Source: Streptomyces narbonensis
GTDB taxonomy: Bacteria > Actinomycetota > Actinomycetes > Streptomycetales > Streptomycetaceae
Assembly (NCBI RefSeq): GCF_014649015.1
Contig: NZ_BMSF01000016.1
Coordinates: forward strand, 62,001 to 126,000
Direction: 5' to 3'
DNA length: 64,000 nt
Part shown: positions 44,754-53,110 of the stretch, piece after piece
How positions within the stretch are numbered: the stretch's first letter is position 1
How the letters are laid out: each line of letters opens with the position of its first letter
Notes under the pieces: generated by a model
The model's input: only the letters and a program-made list of their open reading frames with translations
What the model was told of the DNA's origin: nothing
Databases searched by the model: none
Translations under genes and position numbers: made by a program

Positions 44754-44896
44754 CGGCCTACCCCTCGGGTGGGAGGCGAGCCGGTCGTCGGGGGCGCCTC
44801 CCAGGAGGAAGGCGAGCCGGTCATCGAAGGCGCCTCCCAGGAGGAAGGCGAGCCCGTCGTCGGGGGGCGCCCCCGGGAAGGAGCGGATGCCGTCAT
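44750..44896 (-). CDS. repeat-derived small ORF, 48 aa, between symporter and kinase
   Basis: Starts at an ATG overlapping the symporter stop (ATGA), preceded by AGGAGG. The peptide is a repeat, with TTGSPSSWEAP, MTGSPSSWEAP and TTGSPPTRGVGR blocks of about 12 residues from a 36-39-bp DNA repeat. It ends by ATGA overlap with the next mini-ORF. No function is assigned; the conserved coupling argues it is translated. Confidence 0.5.
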   Translation of the reverse strand: MTASAPSRGRPPTTGSPSSWEAPSMTGSPSSWEAPPTTGSPPTRGVGR

Positions 44897-46626
44897 CGGC
44901 GTACCTCCTGGGCGGGGACGGTGCCGGTGAGTTCCTCCGGCAGGTGGAGCCGGGCGAGAAGTGCCGGGGTGCCGGGTGGGACGCGTCCCGGGGTGGCGAG
45001 CGAGACGAGGAGCATCGTCAGGAAGCCGAGGGGAACGGACCAGACGGCAGGCCAGGCCATCAGGGTGTGGGCCCAGCCCTCGGGCGCGAGCCCTGCCCGG
45101 GTCGCCATCACGGCCGCAAGGGCAGAGCCGCCGCCGAGCAGGAGCCCGGCCATGGCGCCCGGCGGGGTGAGCCGCCGCCACCAGATGCCGAGGACGAGCA
45201 GCGGGCAGAAGGAGGAGGCGGACACCGCGAAGGCGAGGCCGACGGCGTCGGCGACCGGCACCTTCGAGGCGACCACGCCGACCCCGAGCGGGACGGCGGT
45301 GGCCAGCAGGGTCCCGAGGCGGAAGTGGCGTACGCCCCGGGAGGGCAGGACGTCCTGGGTGAGGACGCCGGCGACGGACATGGTGAGCCCGGACGCGGTG
45401 GACAGGAAGGCGGCGAAGGCCCCGCCCGCCAGGAGCGCGCCGAGGACGTCACCGGCGAGCCCGCCGAGGATCCGGTCGGGCAGCACGAGCACGGCGGCGT
45501 CGGCGGAGCCCGTGAGGGCGAGCTCGGGGGCGTAGATCCGGCCGAGGGCGCCGTAGAGCGGCGGCAACAGGTAGAAGGCGCCGACGAGGCCGAGGACGAC
45601 GAGGGTGGTCCGGCGGGCCGCGCGGCCGTGGGGGCTGGTGTAGAAGCGGACGGCGACGTGCGGCAGGCCCATGGTGCCGAGGAAGGTCGCGAGGATCAGT
45701 CCGTACGTCGCGTACAGCTGGTGTCCGTCGTGTCCCCCGGCGAGCGGCTGGGACCATCCGAGGGGATCGGCGCCGGTGGCGGCCCGCTCGGGCAGCACCG
45801 CCCCCGGGGCGAAGGCGAGTTCGGTGCCGGCGAGGACGTGGTGGGTGCCGGGCGCGAGGGCGACGGTCCCGTGGTCGTACGGGACGTCGTCGACCCGTCC
45901 GGTGACGGTGACGGTCAGCGGGTCGTCGAGGCCGATCCGTACCGTGTCGGCGACCCGGACGACGGTGTGCTCGCGGAGGACCGCGGGGGCGTCGAAGCGG
46001 GCCCGGGGCGCTCCGTCGCCGTACCAGGCGGCGAGGAGGAAGAGGGCGGGGACGAGCAGGGCGGTGAGCTTCAGCCAGTACTGGAAGGCCTGGACGAAGG
46101 TGATGCTGCGCATCCCGCCGGCCGCGACGGTGCCGGTGACGACGAGGGCGACGAGCAGCCCGCCGACCCAGTCGGGGGCGCCGGTGAGGATCTCAAGGGT
46201 GAGCCCGGCGCCCTGGAGCTGCGGCAGCAGATAGAGCCACCCGATGCCGACGACGAAGAGGCTCGCGAGGCGGCGGGCCCGCCGGGATTCGAGGCGGGCC
46301 TCGGCGAAGTCGGAGAGGGTGTACGCGCCGGAGCGGCGCAGCGGGGCGGCGACGAGGACGAGCAGGACGAGGTATCCGGCCGTGTAGCCGACCGGGTACC
46401 AGAGCATGGCGGGGCCCTGGACGAGGACGAGTCCGGCGATGCCGAGGAAGGAGGCGGCGGAGAGGTACTCGCCGCTGATGGCGGCGGCGTTGAGGCCCGG
46501 CCGGACGGTCCGCGAGGCCACGTAGAAGTCGGACGTGGTGCGGGATATCCGCAGGCCGAGGGCGCCGATGAGGACGGTCGCGAGGACGACCGCGGTGACG
46601 GCGGCGACGGCATAGGTCTGGTTCAC
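44893..46626 (-). CDS. SSS-family sodium/solute symporter (acetate/monocarboxylate type)
   Basis: A 577-aa permease with about 13 membrane helices. Family features are SDFYVASRTVRPGLNAAAISGEYLSAASFLGIAG, the GGMRSITFVQAFQYWLKL segment, and FLGTMGLPHVAVRFYTSP, typical of ActP/MctP-like transporters. An extra hydrophilic domain (~225-300) sits between helices. It is preceded by a DUF485 protein, the usual partner of acetate permeases. The GTG at 46626 is 10 nt after that gene's stop. A LytTR regulator and a LytS-type kinase flank the pair, so substrate-responsive control is likely. Confidence 0.9.
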   Translation of the reverse strand: MNQTYAVAAVTAVVLATVLIGALGLRISRTTSDFYVASRTVRPGLNAAAISGEYLSAASFLGIAGLVLVQGPAMLWYPVGYTAGYLVLLVLVAAPLRRSGAYTLSDFAEARLESRRARRLASLFVVGIGWLYLLPQLQGAGLTLEILTGAPDWVGGLLVALVVTGTVAAGGMRSITFVQAFQYWLKLTALLVPALFLLAAWYGDGAPRARFDAPAVLREHTVVRVADTVRIGLDDPLTVTVTGRVDDVPYDHGTVALAPGTHHVLAGTELAFAPGAVLPERAATGADPLGWSQPLAGGHDGHQLYATYGLILATFLGTMGLPHVAVRFYTSPHGRAARRTTLVVLGLVGAFYLLPPLYGALGRIYAPELALTGSADAAVLVLPDRILGGLAGDVLGALLAGGAFAAFLSTASGLTMSVAGVLTQDVLPSRGVRHFRLGTLLATAVPLGVGVVASKVPVADAVGLAFAVSASSFCPLLVLGIWWRRLTPPGAMAGLLLGGGSALAAVMATRAGLAPEGWAHTLMAWPAVWSVPLGFLTMLLVSLATPGRVPPGTPALLARLHLPEELTGTVPAQEVRR

Positions 46627-46636
46627 GCGGTCTGCT

Positions 46637-47026
46637 TCACCGCTCGACGAGGCCGGTGAAGTCGCGCTCGTTGCGCTCGGCGCGGCGGACGTACCAGTGG
46701 GCCGTGCCCCAGATGACGGGGTACACCCCGACACCGAGCACCCCCCAGACGAGGGCCTCGGGCGCGGGCAGCGCGAGCAGCAGGGGCAGCGAGCCGACGA
46801 GCAGCGCGAGCGCGCCGAGGGCGGTGAGCGCGGCGCGCAGCTGGCTGCGCATCAGGGAGCGGACGTAGGTGTGCCCGAGGGTGGTCTGCTCGTCGATCTC
46901 GGAGCGGGCCGGGGCGTGCGCCGGGGGCCGCCGGGCGGGGCCGGGGACGGCTCCGTGGGCTCCGTGCGCCGAGGCGTACGTGACGGTCTCGCGCCGGGGT
47001 CTGCGCGGCGGGTGGGGCTCCGGCAT
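46637..47026 (-). CDS. DUF485-like small membrane protein
   Basis: A 129-aa protein. A hydrophilic N-terminus is followed by two membrane helices (ALTALGALALLVGSLPLLLALP, LVWGVLGVGVYPVIWGTAHWYV) and a basic tail RRAERNERDF. This is the layout of DUF485 proteins encoded upstream of acetate/monocarboxylate symporters. Coupled to the symporter gene 10 nt downstream. An internal start is possible, since the first ~40 residues are low complexity. Confidence 0.8.
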   Translation of the reverse strand: MPEPHPPRRPRRETVTYASAHGAHGAVPGPARRPPAHAPARSEIDEQTTLGHTYVRSLMRSQLRAALTALGALALLVGSLPLLLALPAPEALVWGVLGVGVYPVIWGTAHWYVRRAERNERDFTGLVER

Positions 47027-47102
47027 CGGCGTCCGCTCTCTGACTGGCTGCTGGGCCCGTGGAGTGTAGGCAGATGGCGATCGGCGCCGGTAGGGGGTGT
47101 GG

Positions 47103-47870
47103 TCAGCCGCCGGCCCGGCGCATCAGCAGGTCACGGAGGTGGCGGGCGTGGCGACGGCTGACGGCGAGGTCGGTGTGGCCGAGCCGTACCGAGGTGGCTC
47201 CCCCGTCGAGCCGTAGTTCGTCGATCCGGTCGAGGGCGACGAGATGGCTGCGGTGGATGCGGACGAAGCCCCGGGCGGCCCACCGCTCCTCGAGGGTGGA
47301 CAGCGGGATGCGGACGAGGTGGCTGCCGTGGTCGGTGTGGAGACGGGCGTAGTCGCCGTGGGCCTCCACGTACGCGATGTCGTCGACGGGGACGAAACGG
47401 GTGACCCCGCCGAGTTCGACGGGTATCTGCTCGGGTGCGGCGGGAGTGGCCGCGGGCGCGGCCGGGCTAGCGGCAGCGGCGTGGACCAGGTCGTGGACAC
47501 GGCGGACGGCCTCGGCGAGACGTTCGCGGCGGACCGGCTTGAGGACGTAGTCGACCGCCTTCAGGTCGAAGGCCTGGAGGGCGAAGCCCTCGTGGGCGGT
47601 GACGAAGACGACGAGCGGCGGGCGGGCGAAGCCGGCGAGCAGCCGGGCCACGTCGAGTCCGGTGAGGCCGGGCATGTGGATGTCGAGGAAGACGACGTCG
47701 ATGCCGTCGTCCCCGTCGGGCCCGTTCTCCAGGGCGCGCCCGATCCGGCGCAGGGCCGCGGTCGCGTCGCCCGCGCCCTCGGCGGTACGCACCCGCGGGT
47801 CGGCGCGGAGCAGGTAGAGCAGCTCCCCGAGGGCGGGTTCCTCGTCGTCGACGGCCAGTACGCGCAGCAT
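47103..47870 (-). CDS. LytTR-family response regulator
   Basis: A 255-aa regulator. The receiver has VDDEE at the start, the phospho-acceptor Asp63 in FLDIHMPG, and the switch Lys in YVLKPVRRERL. The Ala/Pro linker (~130-150) leads to a LytTR DNA-binding domain (DDIAYVEAHGDYARLHT, GFVRIHRSHLVALDRI). It is the first gene of the operon with DUF485, symporter and kinase. LytTR/LytS pairs commonly control carboxylate transporters, so it probably drives its own operon. Confidence 0.92.
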   Translation of the reverse strand: MLRVLAVDDEEPALGELLYLLRADPRVRTAEGAGDATAALRRIGRALENGPDGDDGIDVVFLDIHMPGLTGLDVARLLAGFARPPLVVFVTAHEGFALQAFDLKAVDYVLKPVRRERLAEAVRRVHDLVHAAAASPAAPAATPAAPEQIPVELGGVTRFVPVDDIAYVEAHGDYARLHTDHGSHLVRIPLSTLEERWAARGFVRIHRSHLVALDRIDELRLDGGATSVRLGHTDLAVSRRHARHLRDLLMRRAGG

Positions 47871-47900
47871 GCGGCGGAGTGTAGTGCGAGGCCCAGCGTG

Positions 47901-48773
47901 CTATTTGAGGAGCTTCGACATCCGGCGGTCGGCGAGCGGCTTGCCGCCGGTCTGGCAGGTGGGGCAGTACTGGAGGGAGGAGTCGCTGAAGCTCACCTCG
48001 CGGATGGTGTCCCCGCACACCGGGCAGGGCTCGCCGGCGCGGCCGTGGACGCGCAGGCCGCTCTTCTTCTCGGCCTTGAGGCGGCCGGCGGCGAGTCCGT
48101 GGGAGCGCTCGACGGCCTCGCGGAGGGTGGTCCGCATGGCCGTCCAGAGGGCGGTGGTCTCCTCAGGGGTGAGGTTCTGCGTGGGTTTGAAGGGCGACAT
48201 CCGCGCGGCGTGGAGGATCTCGTCGCTGTAGGCGTTGCCGATGCCCGCGATGAGGCCCTGGTCCCGCAGGGCTCCCTTGATCTGCCGCCGCTCGCCCGCG
48301 AGGAGGGCCGCGAAGGCCTCGGGACCGAACTCCTCGGCGAGCGGATCGGGGCCGAGCCGGGCGACGCCCGGCACCTCGCCCGGGTCGTGGACCAGGTGGA
48401 CGGCCAGCCGCTTGGTGGTGCCGGCCTCGGTGAGGTCGAAGCCGTCGCCTCCGGTGAGCGCCGTACGCAGCGCCAGCGGGCCCTTGCCCGGCCTCGGCGG
48501 CCCGGAGGGCAGCGGGTCGTGCCAGCGGAGCCAGCCCGCGCGGGCGAGGTGGATCAGGAGGTGGAGCTCGCCGGCCGCGCCGGTGGTGGTGAGGTCGAGG
48601 AACTTCCCGTGCCGGCCGACGGCGGTGACCTCGGCGCCCTCGACGGCGGTGAGGGGCGGGTCGTACGTCTTGAGGACGCTGATCGCGACGGGCAGGACGC
48701 GGGCGATCTCCTTGCCGACCAGATGCGCGTCGAGGAACTCGCGCAGCGCTTCCACCTCGGGCAGTTCGGGCAT
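47901..48773 (-). CDS. Fpg/Nei-family DNA glycosylase
   Basis: Base-excision repair enzyme of 290 aa. The N-terminal PELPEVE gives catalytic Pro2 and Glu3, and the conserved Lys lies in RHGKFLDL. The helix-two-turn-helix region is IKGALRDQGLIAGIGNAYSDEILH. A C4 zinc finger closes the protein: CPVCG then CPTCQ. It could be MutM (8-oxoG) or an actinobacterial Nei-like paralogue; substrate is not clear. The ATG at 48773 follows GTGGAGG closely. Confidence 0.92.
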   Translation of the reverse strand: MPELPEVEALREFLDAHLVGKEIARVLPVAISVLKTYDPPLTAVEGAEVTAVGRHGKFLDLTTTGAAGELHLLIHLARAGWLRWHDPLPSGPPRPGKGPLALRTALTGGDGFDLTEAGTTKRLAVHLVHDPGEVPGVARLGPDPLAEEFGPEAFAALLAGERRQIKGALRDQGLIAGIGNAYSDEILHAARMSPFKPTQNLTPEETTALWTAMRTTLREAVERSHGLAAGRLKAEKKSGLRVHGRAGEPCPVCGDTIREVSFSDSSLQYCPTCQTGGKPLADRRMSKLLK

Positions 48774-48835
48774 GCCTCCACCCTGCCGCACGGGTGGCGG
48801 GGCCGCGCGTCGGTGGCGCGCTCCACCCGGACGTG

Positions 48836-49417
48836 TCAGGGACGTGCGCGCCCGGTCGCGGGGCGACGGCGACCGCGGCGGGTCCTGCCCCATGGTTTGT
48901 AGACGGACAGAGCCGTCGCCGTGACCAGCAGCACGAGGGACACGCTCATGCTGATCACCAGCCGCAGGCCGAGGGATTCGGGGGCGTCGGGGGCGTCGGT
49001 CATCTCCGCCTGTACGCGCAGCCAGTGCTGGAGGAGGAAGTGGCCGTTCAGCATCAGGGCGACGGTGATGACGAGCTTGGTCACGATCCAGTAGTGCTTC
49101 AGCAGGCCCCACTGCGTCACCGCGGAGAGGAGCAGGCCCGTCAGGAGGGTCGTCCAGGCCGCCGCGGCGATCAGTTCGATCCCGAGGATCTCCATGACGA
49201 CGCGGGTCGCGCGGACGACTCCGGCGTCTCCGGTGGAGAGCCCGACCAGCCCGAGGACCAGCTGGACGATCTCGATTCCCACCCAGCCGACCCCCACCGT
49301 GACGTGGAGGGTCAGGATCGCCTTGCGCCATCGCGGGGGCAGGCGCCGGCCCCTTCCTGTGGCGGGGGCGGGGGCGGGGGCGGGCTCGGGGTGCTTCGTG
49401 ATCGCGGTGTGCGTCAT
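48836..49417 (-). CDS. integral membrane protein, DUF2269-like
   Basis: A 193-aa protein. A Pro/Ala N-terminus is followed by four hydrophobic segments (ILTLHVTVGVGWVGIEIVQLVLGLVGL; IELIAAAAWTTLLTGLLLSAV; WIVTKLVITVALMLNGHFLL; LVISMSVSLVLLVTATALSVY). Conserved His and Trp in helix 1 suit DUF2269-type proteins. The ATG at 49417 overlaps the stop of the upstream membrane-protein gene, so the two are coupled and probably form one complex. Function unknown. Confidence 0.8.
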   Translation of the reverse strand: MTHTAITKHPEPAPAPAPATGRGRRLPPRWRKAILTLHVTVGVGWVGIEIVQLVLGLVGLSTGDAGVVRATRVVMEILGIELIAAAAWTTLLTGLLLSAVTQWGLLKHYWIVTKLVITVALMLNGHFLLQHWLRVQAEMTDAPDAPESLGLRLVISMSVSLVLLVTATALSVYKPWGRTRRGRRRPATGRARP

Positions 49418-50373
49418 GCGTCGAGCCTCCGGTCGTCGTCCGGGCCGCCGACGGGGGCGGCCTGGTGCGGTCCGTGGGTGGGTACCTGATCGATGGACGT
49501 GGTGGAAGCGGGGCTCTCCCGTACGGCCCGACGTGCGCCGAACGCCCAGAACACCAGCGCGGGGGCCGTCGTGACGCCCGCGCTCACCGCGGCCGTGGTG
49601 GCCGGACCGGCGAAGGTGAGGCCGACGGCGGCCGCGGTGGTGACCAGCGCGGCGCCGACGGCGTACACGGCGACGGTGAAGCGGAGCAGACGGAGCCGTT
49701 CCGCCTCCGGCCGCCGGGTGCGGCTCAGGAGCCAGGCCAGGGAGGGCAGCAGCAGGACGGCATGCATGGTGACGGCATGGGCCGGGCGCAGGAAGCCCGC
49801 CGACCGGTAGGCCTCGGCCACTCGGCCGGCGCCCTCCAGCGTCAGCCCGTAGGCGATCATGACCGCTCCCGCCGCCATGGAGCCGGTGAGCGCCACGAGT
49901 CCGGCGCGGAGCGCGAGCCGCATGCTGGGGGCGACTGTCGGCTGGGGGCGCAGGGCGGCGACGGTGAGTGCGACGACGACGGCGATGAGGGTGACGCCGC
50001 CGGCCGCGAGGGCCCGGGTGACGAAGGTGTCGAAGGGGGTCTCGGTGTTGAAGTGCGAGGGGACGCCTCGCCACGCCTGAAGGGTGATCAGACCGGTCTC
50101 CAGCAGGGACGCCGCGGTGAACGCGCTCAGGAGGAGGGCGCGGGTCCGCGCGGGGAGGGCGAGGAGCCGGCAGATCCAGGTGACGGTCAGGACGCTGACT
50201 CCGAAGGACAGCCCGAAGGTGATCGGCTTCCGCCAGGAGACGGGGGCGTCCCACGGGCCGCCGTCGAGCGCGAGGACGAGCGTGTGGGAGGCGGCGGACG
50301 CGAGCAGCAGAAGGGCCGCGCCGACGGGGATCCGCCGGACCGCGCGCGACCGTGCGGTCGGGGCGGTGGTCAC
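49414..50373 (-). CDS. multi-pass membrane protein
   Basis: A 319-aa protein with about eight hydrophobic segments, from VGAALLLLASAASHTLVLAL to AAVSAGVTTAPALVFWAFG. Polar signatures include WRKPITFGLSFG, ETGLITLQAWRGVPSHFN and GFLRPAHAVTMHAVLLLPSLAWL, with histidines inside or next to membrane segments. I recognise no named family. The GTG start is at 50373, and the stop overlaps the next gene (ATGA). Confidence 0.8.
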   Translation of the reverse strand: MTTAPTARSRAVRRIPVGAALLLLASAASHTLVLALDGGPWDAPVSWRKPITFGLSFGVSVLTVTWICRLLALPARTRALLLSAFTAASLLETGLITLQAWRGVPSHFNTETPFDTFVTRALAAGGVTLIAVVVALTVAALRPQPTVAPSMRLALRAGLVALTGSMAAGAVMIAYGLTLEGAGRVAEAYRSAGFLRPAHAVTMHAVLLLPSLAWLLSRTRRPEAERLRLLRFTVAVYAVGAALVTTAAAVGLTFAGPATTAAVSAGVTTAPALVFWAFGARRAVRESPASTTSIDQVPTHGPHQAAPVGGPDDDRRLDA

Positions 50374-50862
50374 GGGTTCACGACTCCGGTCGGTCGGGCC
50401 AGGGTGTCGCCTCGGAACGAGGTGACGCGGGAGTCCAATTGTGAGGTGACCATGACATCTCCAGTGGTATCGGCGAAGTGGGTGCGTCGAGGCGTCGCGC
50501 CGGGCGGTGCGGGCGGCGATCCCCGGCGTGCGACAGCCAGAATGCCGCCGCGTGGCGCCAGGGTCGTCCCGCGACGGGAGGCGGTGCCCCTACTCCACCG
50601 GGAGTACGGGTGCGGACGCGAACTCGTGGGCAGCGACCGGTTCGTCTCCCTGCGCACCGGACCTCACGGTCGACCCCATCGTGGCCACGGCAGACAGCCC
50701 CGCCATCCGCGCACTGGCCGAGACCGCCGCCGACGCCGGCCCCCGCTCCCCGCTCCCCGCTCCCCGCTCCCCGCTCCCCGCTCCCCGCTCCCCGCTCCCC
50801 GCTCCCCGCGACGGTGTCGCCGCCCGGACTCCGCGTGAACACGCGAGGCTAGGGTGTGTGAC
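50374..50862. other. gap without a supported gene; contains a 7-bp tandem array
   Basis: 489 bp between a minus-strand membrane protein and a plus-strand two-component operon. At 50745-50807 the heptamer GCTCCCC is repeated nine times without mismatch. Frames crossing the region have poor codon bias. A stretch at 50590-50730 reads moderately protein-like in two frames and could be a decayed gene, but I cannot identify it. Confidence 0.75.
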
Positions 50863-51534
50863 GTGCGCGTACTGCTCGTCGAGGACGACGAAGACCTCCG
50901 GTTCGGGGTGGCCGCCGCTCTGCGGGCCGCCGGGCTCGCCGTCGACGAGGCCGCCGATCTGCCCCGGGCCGACGAGGCGCTGTTCGTCACCGCGTACGAC
51001 TGCGCGGTCTTCGACCGGATGCTGCCTTCGGGGGATGCCGCCGCCTACGTCGAGGAGCTGCGACGCGGCGGGCGCGACGTGCCCGTGCTGTTCCTGACGG
51101 CGCGCGACACCGTCGCGGACAGAGTGGAGGGCTTCGCGAGCGGGGGCGACGACTACCTCGTCAAGCCGTTCGCCGTCCCCGAACTGGTCGCGCGGGTGCG
51201 CAGCCTGTGCCGCCGCGCCGCCGCCGTGCGCCCGCCGGTGCACCACGTCGCCGACCTGGAGGTCGACACCGCCCGCCGGCACGTCCGGCGGGCCGGGGTG
51301 CTGCTCTCCCTCACCACCAGGGAGTTCGCCGTCCTCGAAGTCCTCGCGGCCCGCGGCGACCAGGCGGTCTCCCGCGCCGAGCTGATCGAGAGCTGCTGGG
51401 ACGAGATGGCCGAACCGCAGTCGAACGTCCTGGAGGTGCTCGTCTCCCAGCTCCGCCGCAAGCTCGGAGCCCCGCCGCTGATCCACACCGTGCGCGGCGT
51501 CGGCTACCGGCTCGCGGCCGACGACGCCCGGTGA
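50863..51534 (+). CDS. OmpR/PhoB-family response regulator
   Basis: A 223-aa regulator. The receiver starts VRVLLVEDDEDLRFG, phospho-acceptor Asp51 lies in CAVFDRMLPSG, and the switch Lys in YLVKPFAVPELVARV. The winged-helix output domain includes LTTREFAVLEVLAARGDQAVSRAEL and TVRGVGYRLA. The GTG at 50863 follows AGGG by 8 nt; an upstream GTG three codons earlier is possible. The stop overlaps the kinase GTG. Confidence 0.92.
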   Translation: MRVLLVEDDEDLRFGVAAALRAAGLAVDEAADLPRADEALFVTAYDCAVFDRMLPSGDAAAYVEELRRGGRDVPVLFLTARDTVADRVEGFASGGDDYLVKPFAVPELVARVRSLCRRAAAVRPPVHHVADLEVDTARRHVRRAGVLLSLTTREFAVLEVLAARGDQAVSRAELIESCWDEMAEPQSNVLEVLVSQLRRKLGAPPLIHTVRGVGYRLAADDAR

Positions 51535-52925
51535 GGCCCGCGCACCGGCTCCGGAGGCTCACGCGCGGGGCGCGCGGGGCGCGGCCGCTCACGCCGACCG
51601 CGCGGGTGCTGCGGCTGCGCCGGCGGATCAGTCTGCTGTTCGCGCTGACGAGCGCCGTGGGACTGATCGCGATGGCCGTGCTCGCCGTGCGGAGCGACAG
51701 CGCCCGCTGGCGGGAGCAGCTCGACCACTCGATGGACGCGGACACCAGCTGGGCCCTCGGTCTCCTGGAGACCGACGAGAACGGGCGGCTGGCCACCGAC
51801 GTCCTCGCGGACACGGTGAACACCGGCTGCCCGCCGCTGACCGTGCTCCTCGTGGCCGGCGACGGACCGGACGGCACGGGCGAGGCCCCGGGCCGCACCG
51901 GCGACGAACCGGGCCGTACGGACGGTGGCCTGACCGTCCAGCACGTGCCGTCCGCGCCGTGCCTGTCGGTGAGCCCTGGTGTGGTCCTGGAGGCCGGTCG
52001 CGCGGCGGTGCGGACCGGGGAGGCGCGCGGCTTCGACCGTCGTACGACGAACGGTGGGCCGGTACGGGTGTTCGCGCTGCCCTTCTACGCGCCGGAGGCG
52101 GCGGAGGACGAGGGTCCGCAGGGCGTCCTGGTGACGACGGCCGACGCGACGGCCGAACGGGACGACCACCGGAGGCTCGTATGGATCGTGACGGGCGGCT
52201 GCGCGCTGCTCGTTCTGCTGTCCGCCGCCGTCGGGCACGTGCTGTCGGGGCGTGCGGTCCGGCCCGCGCTCGCCGCGCTCGGTCAGCAGGAGGCATTCCT
52301 CGCGGACGCGGCGCACGACCTGCGGACCCCGGCCGCCTCGCTCCGGACGCTCGCGGAGACGGCGCTGCGCGGCGAGACCGACAGTACGGAGGTGCACCGG
52401 CGCACGCTGCGCCTCGCGGAGGGCATGGGCAGGCTGGTCGACGGGCTGCTCACCCGGGCCCGGCTGATGTCCGGCACGGCCATGCCGACCCGCCAGCCGC
52501 TGCGCCTGGACCAGTTGGCAGAGGCGGTCGTCGAGGAGGCCGCCGAGGGGGCCGCGGCGGGCCACCGCGTCCGCGTCGAGGCCGAGGAGACCGTCGTGGT
52601 CGCCGACCCGGACCTGGTGCGCCGGGCGGTCGGGAACCTCCTGGGCAACGCGCTCGCCCACGGCCACGCGCCCGGGGTTCCGGCGGACGTGCTGGTCACG
52701 GTGGCCCGGGACGGCACGCTGACGGTCGAGGACGCGGGTCCCGGCCTGCCGCCGGAGGTCGCCGACGCCCTGTTCGAGCGCTTCCGCAGCGGATCCGGGT
52801 CCACGGGCCTCGGCCTGTCCATCGCCTCCTGGGTCGCCCACGCCCACGGCGGCACGCTCACTGCCGGGCGCGGGCAGCTCGGCGGCGCCCGATTCGTCCT
52901 GCGGCTCCCGACGTCCGCGAACTGA
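51531..52925 (+). CDS. sensor histidine kinase
   Basis: A 464-aa kinase with two membrane helices (~33-52 and ~216-236) bounding an extracytoplasmic sensor of about 160 residues. His262 lies in the H-box DAAHDLRTPAASLR. N, G and F boxes are NLLGNALAHG, VEDAGPGLPPEVADALFERF and GLGLSIASWVAHAHGG. Start GTG overlaps the response regulator stop (GTGA), making a classical coupled pair. The sensor domain has no recognisable ligand motif. Confidence 0.92.
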   Translation: MRPAHRLRRLTRGARGARPLTPTARVLRLRRRISLLFALTSAVGLIAMAVLAVRSDSARWREQLDHSMDADTSWALGLLETDENGRLATDVLADTVNTGCPPLTVLLVAGDGPDGTGEAPGRTGDEPGRTDGGLTVQHVPSAPCLSVSPGVVLEAGRAAVRTGEARGFDRRTTNGGPVRVFALPFYAPEAAEDEGPQGVLVTTADATAERDDHRRLVWIVTGGCALLVLLSAAVGHVLSGRAVRPALAALGQQEAFLADAAHDLRTPAASLRTLAETALRGETDSTEVHRRTLRLAEGMGRLVDGLLTRARLMSGTAMPTRQPLRLDQLAEAVVEEAAEGAAAGHRVRVEAEETVVVADPDLVRRAVGNLLGNALAHGHAPGVPADVLVTVARDGTLTVEDAGPGLPPEVADALFERFRSGSGSTGLGLSIASWVAHAHGGTLTAGRGQLGGARFVLRLPTSAN

Positions 52926-53110
52926 GCCCCACCGCAAGCCCCGCCGCACGCCCGCCGCAAGCCCGCCGCCCACCGCCTCTCCGCTCCCGCTCCCAGCCCC
53001 AGCCCCGGCCCCAGCCCCGGACCCGGCCCCGGACCCTGCCGCGGCCCTCAGCAAATCCTCAGCATCCGCGCGTGATCCTTCCCTGGACCGACCACCCATG
53101 GGAGTACTCC

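Noticed and set aside
50590..50730. Remnant of a coding gene
   Set aside because: Short protein-like stretches appear in two frames but no family could be recognised and no start or ribosome site is present.
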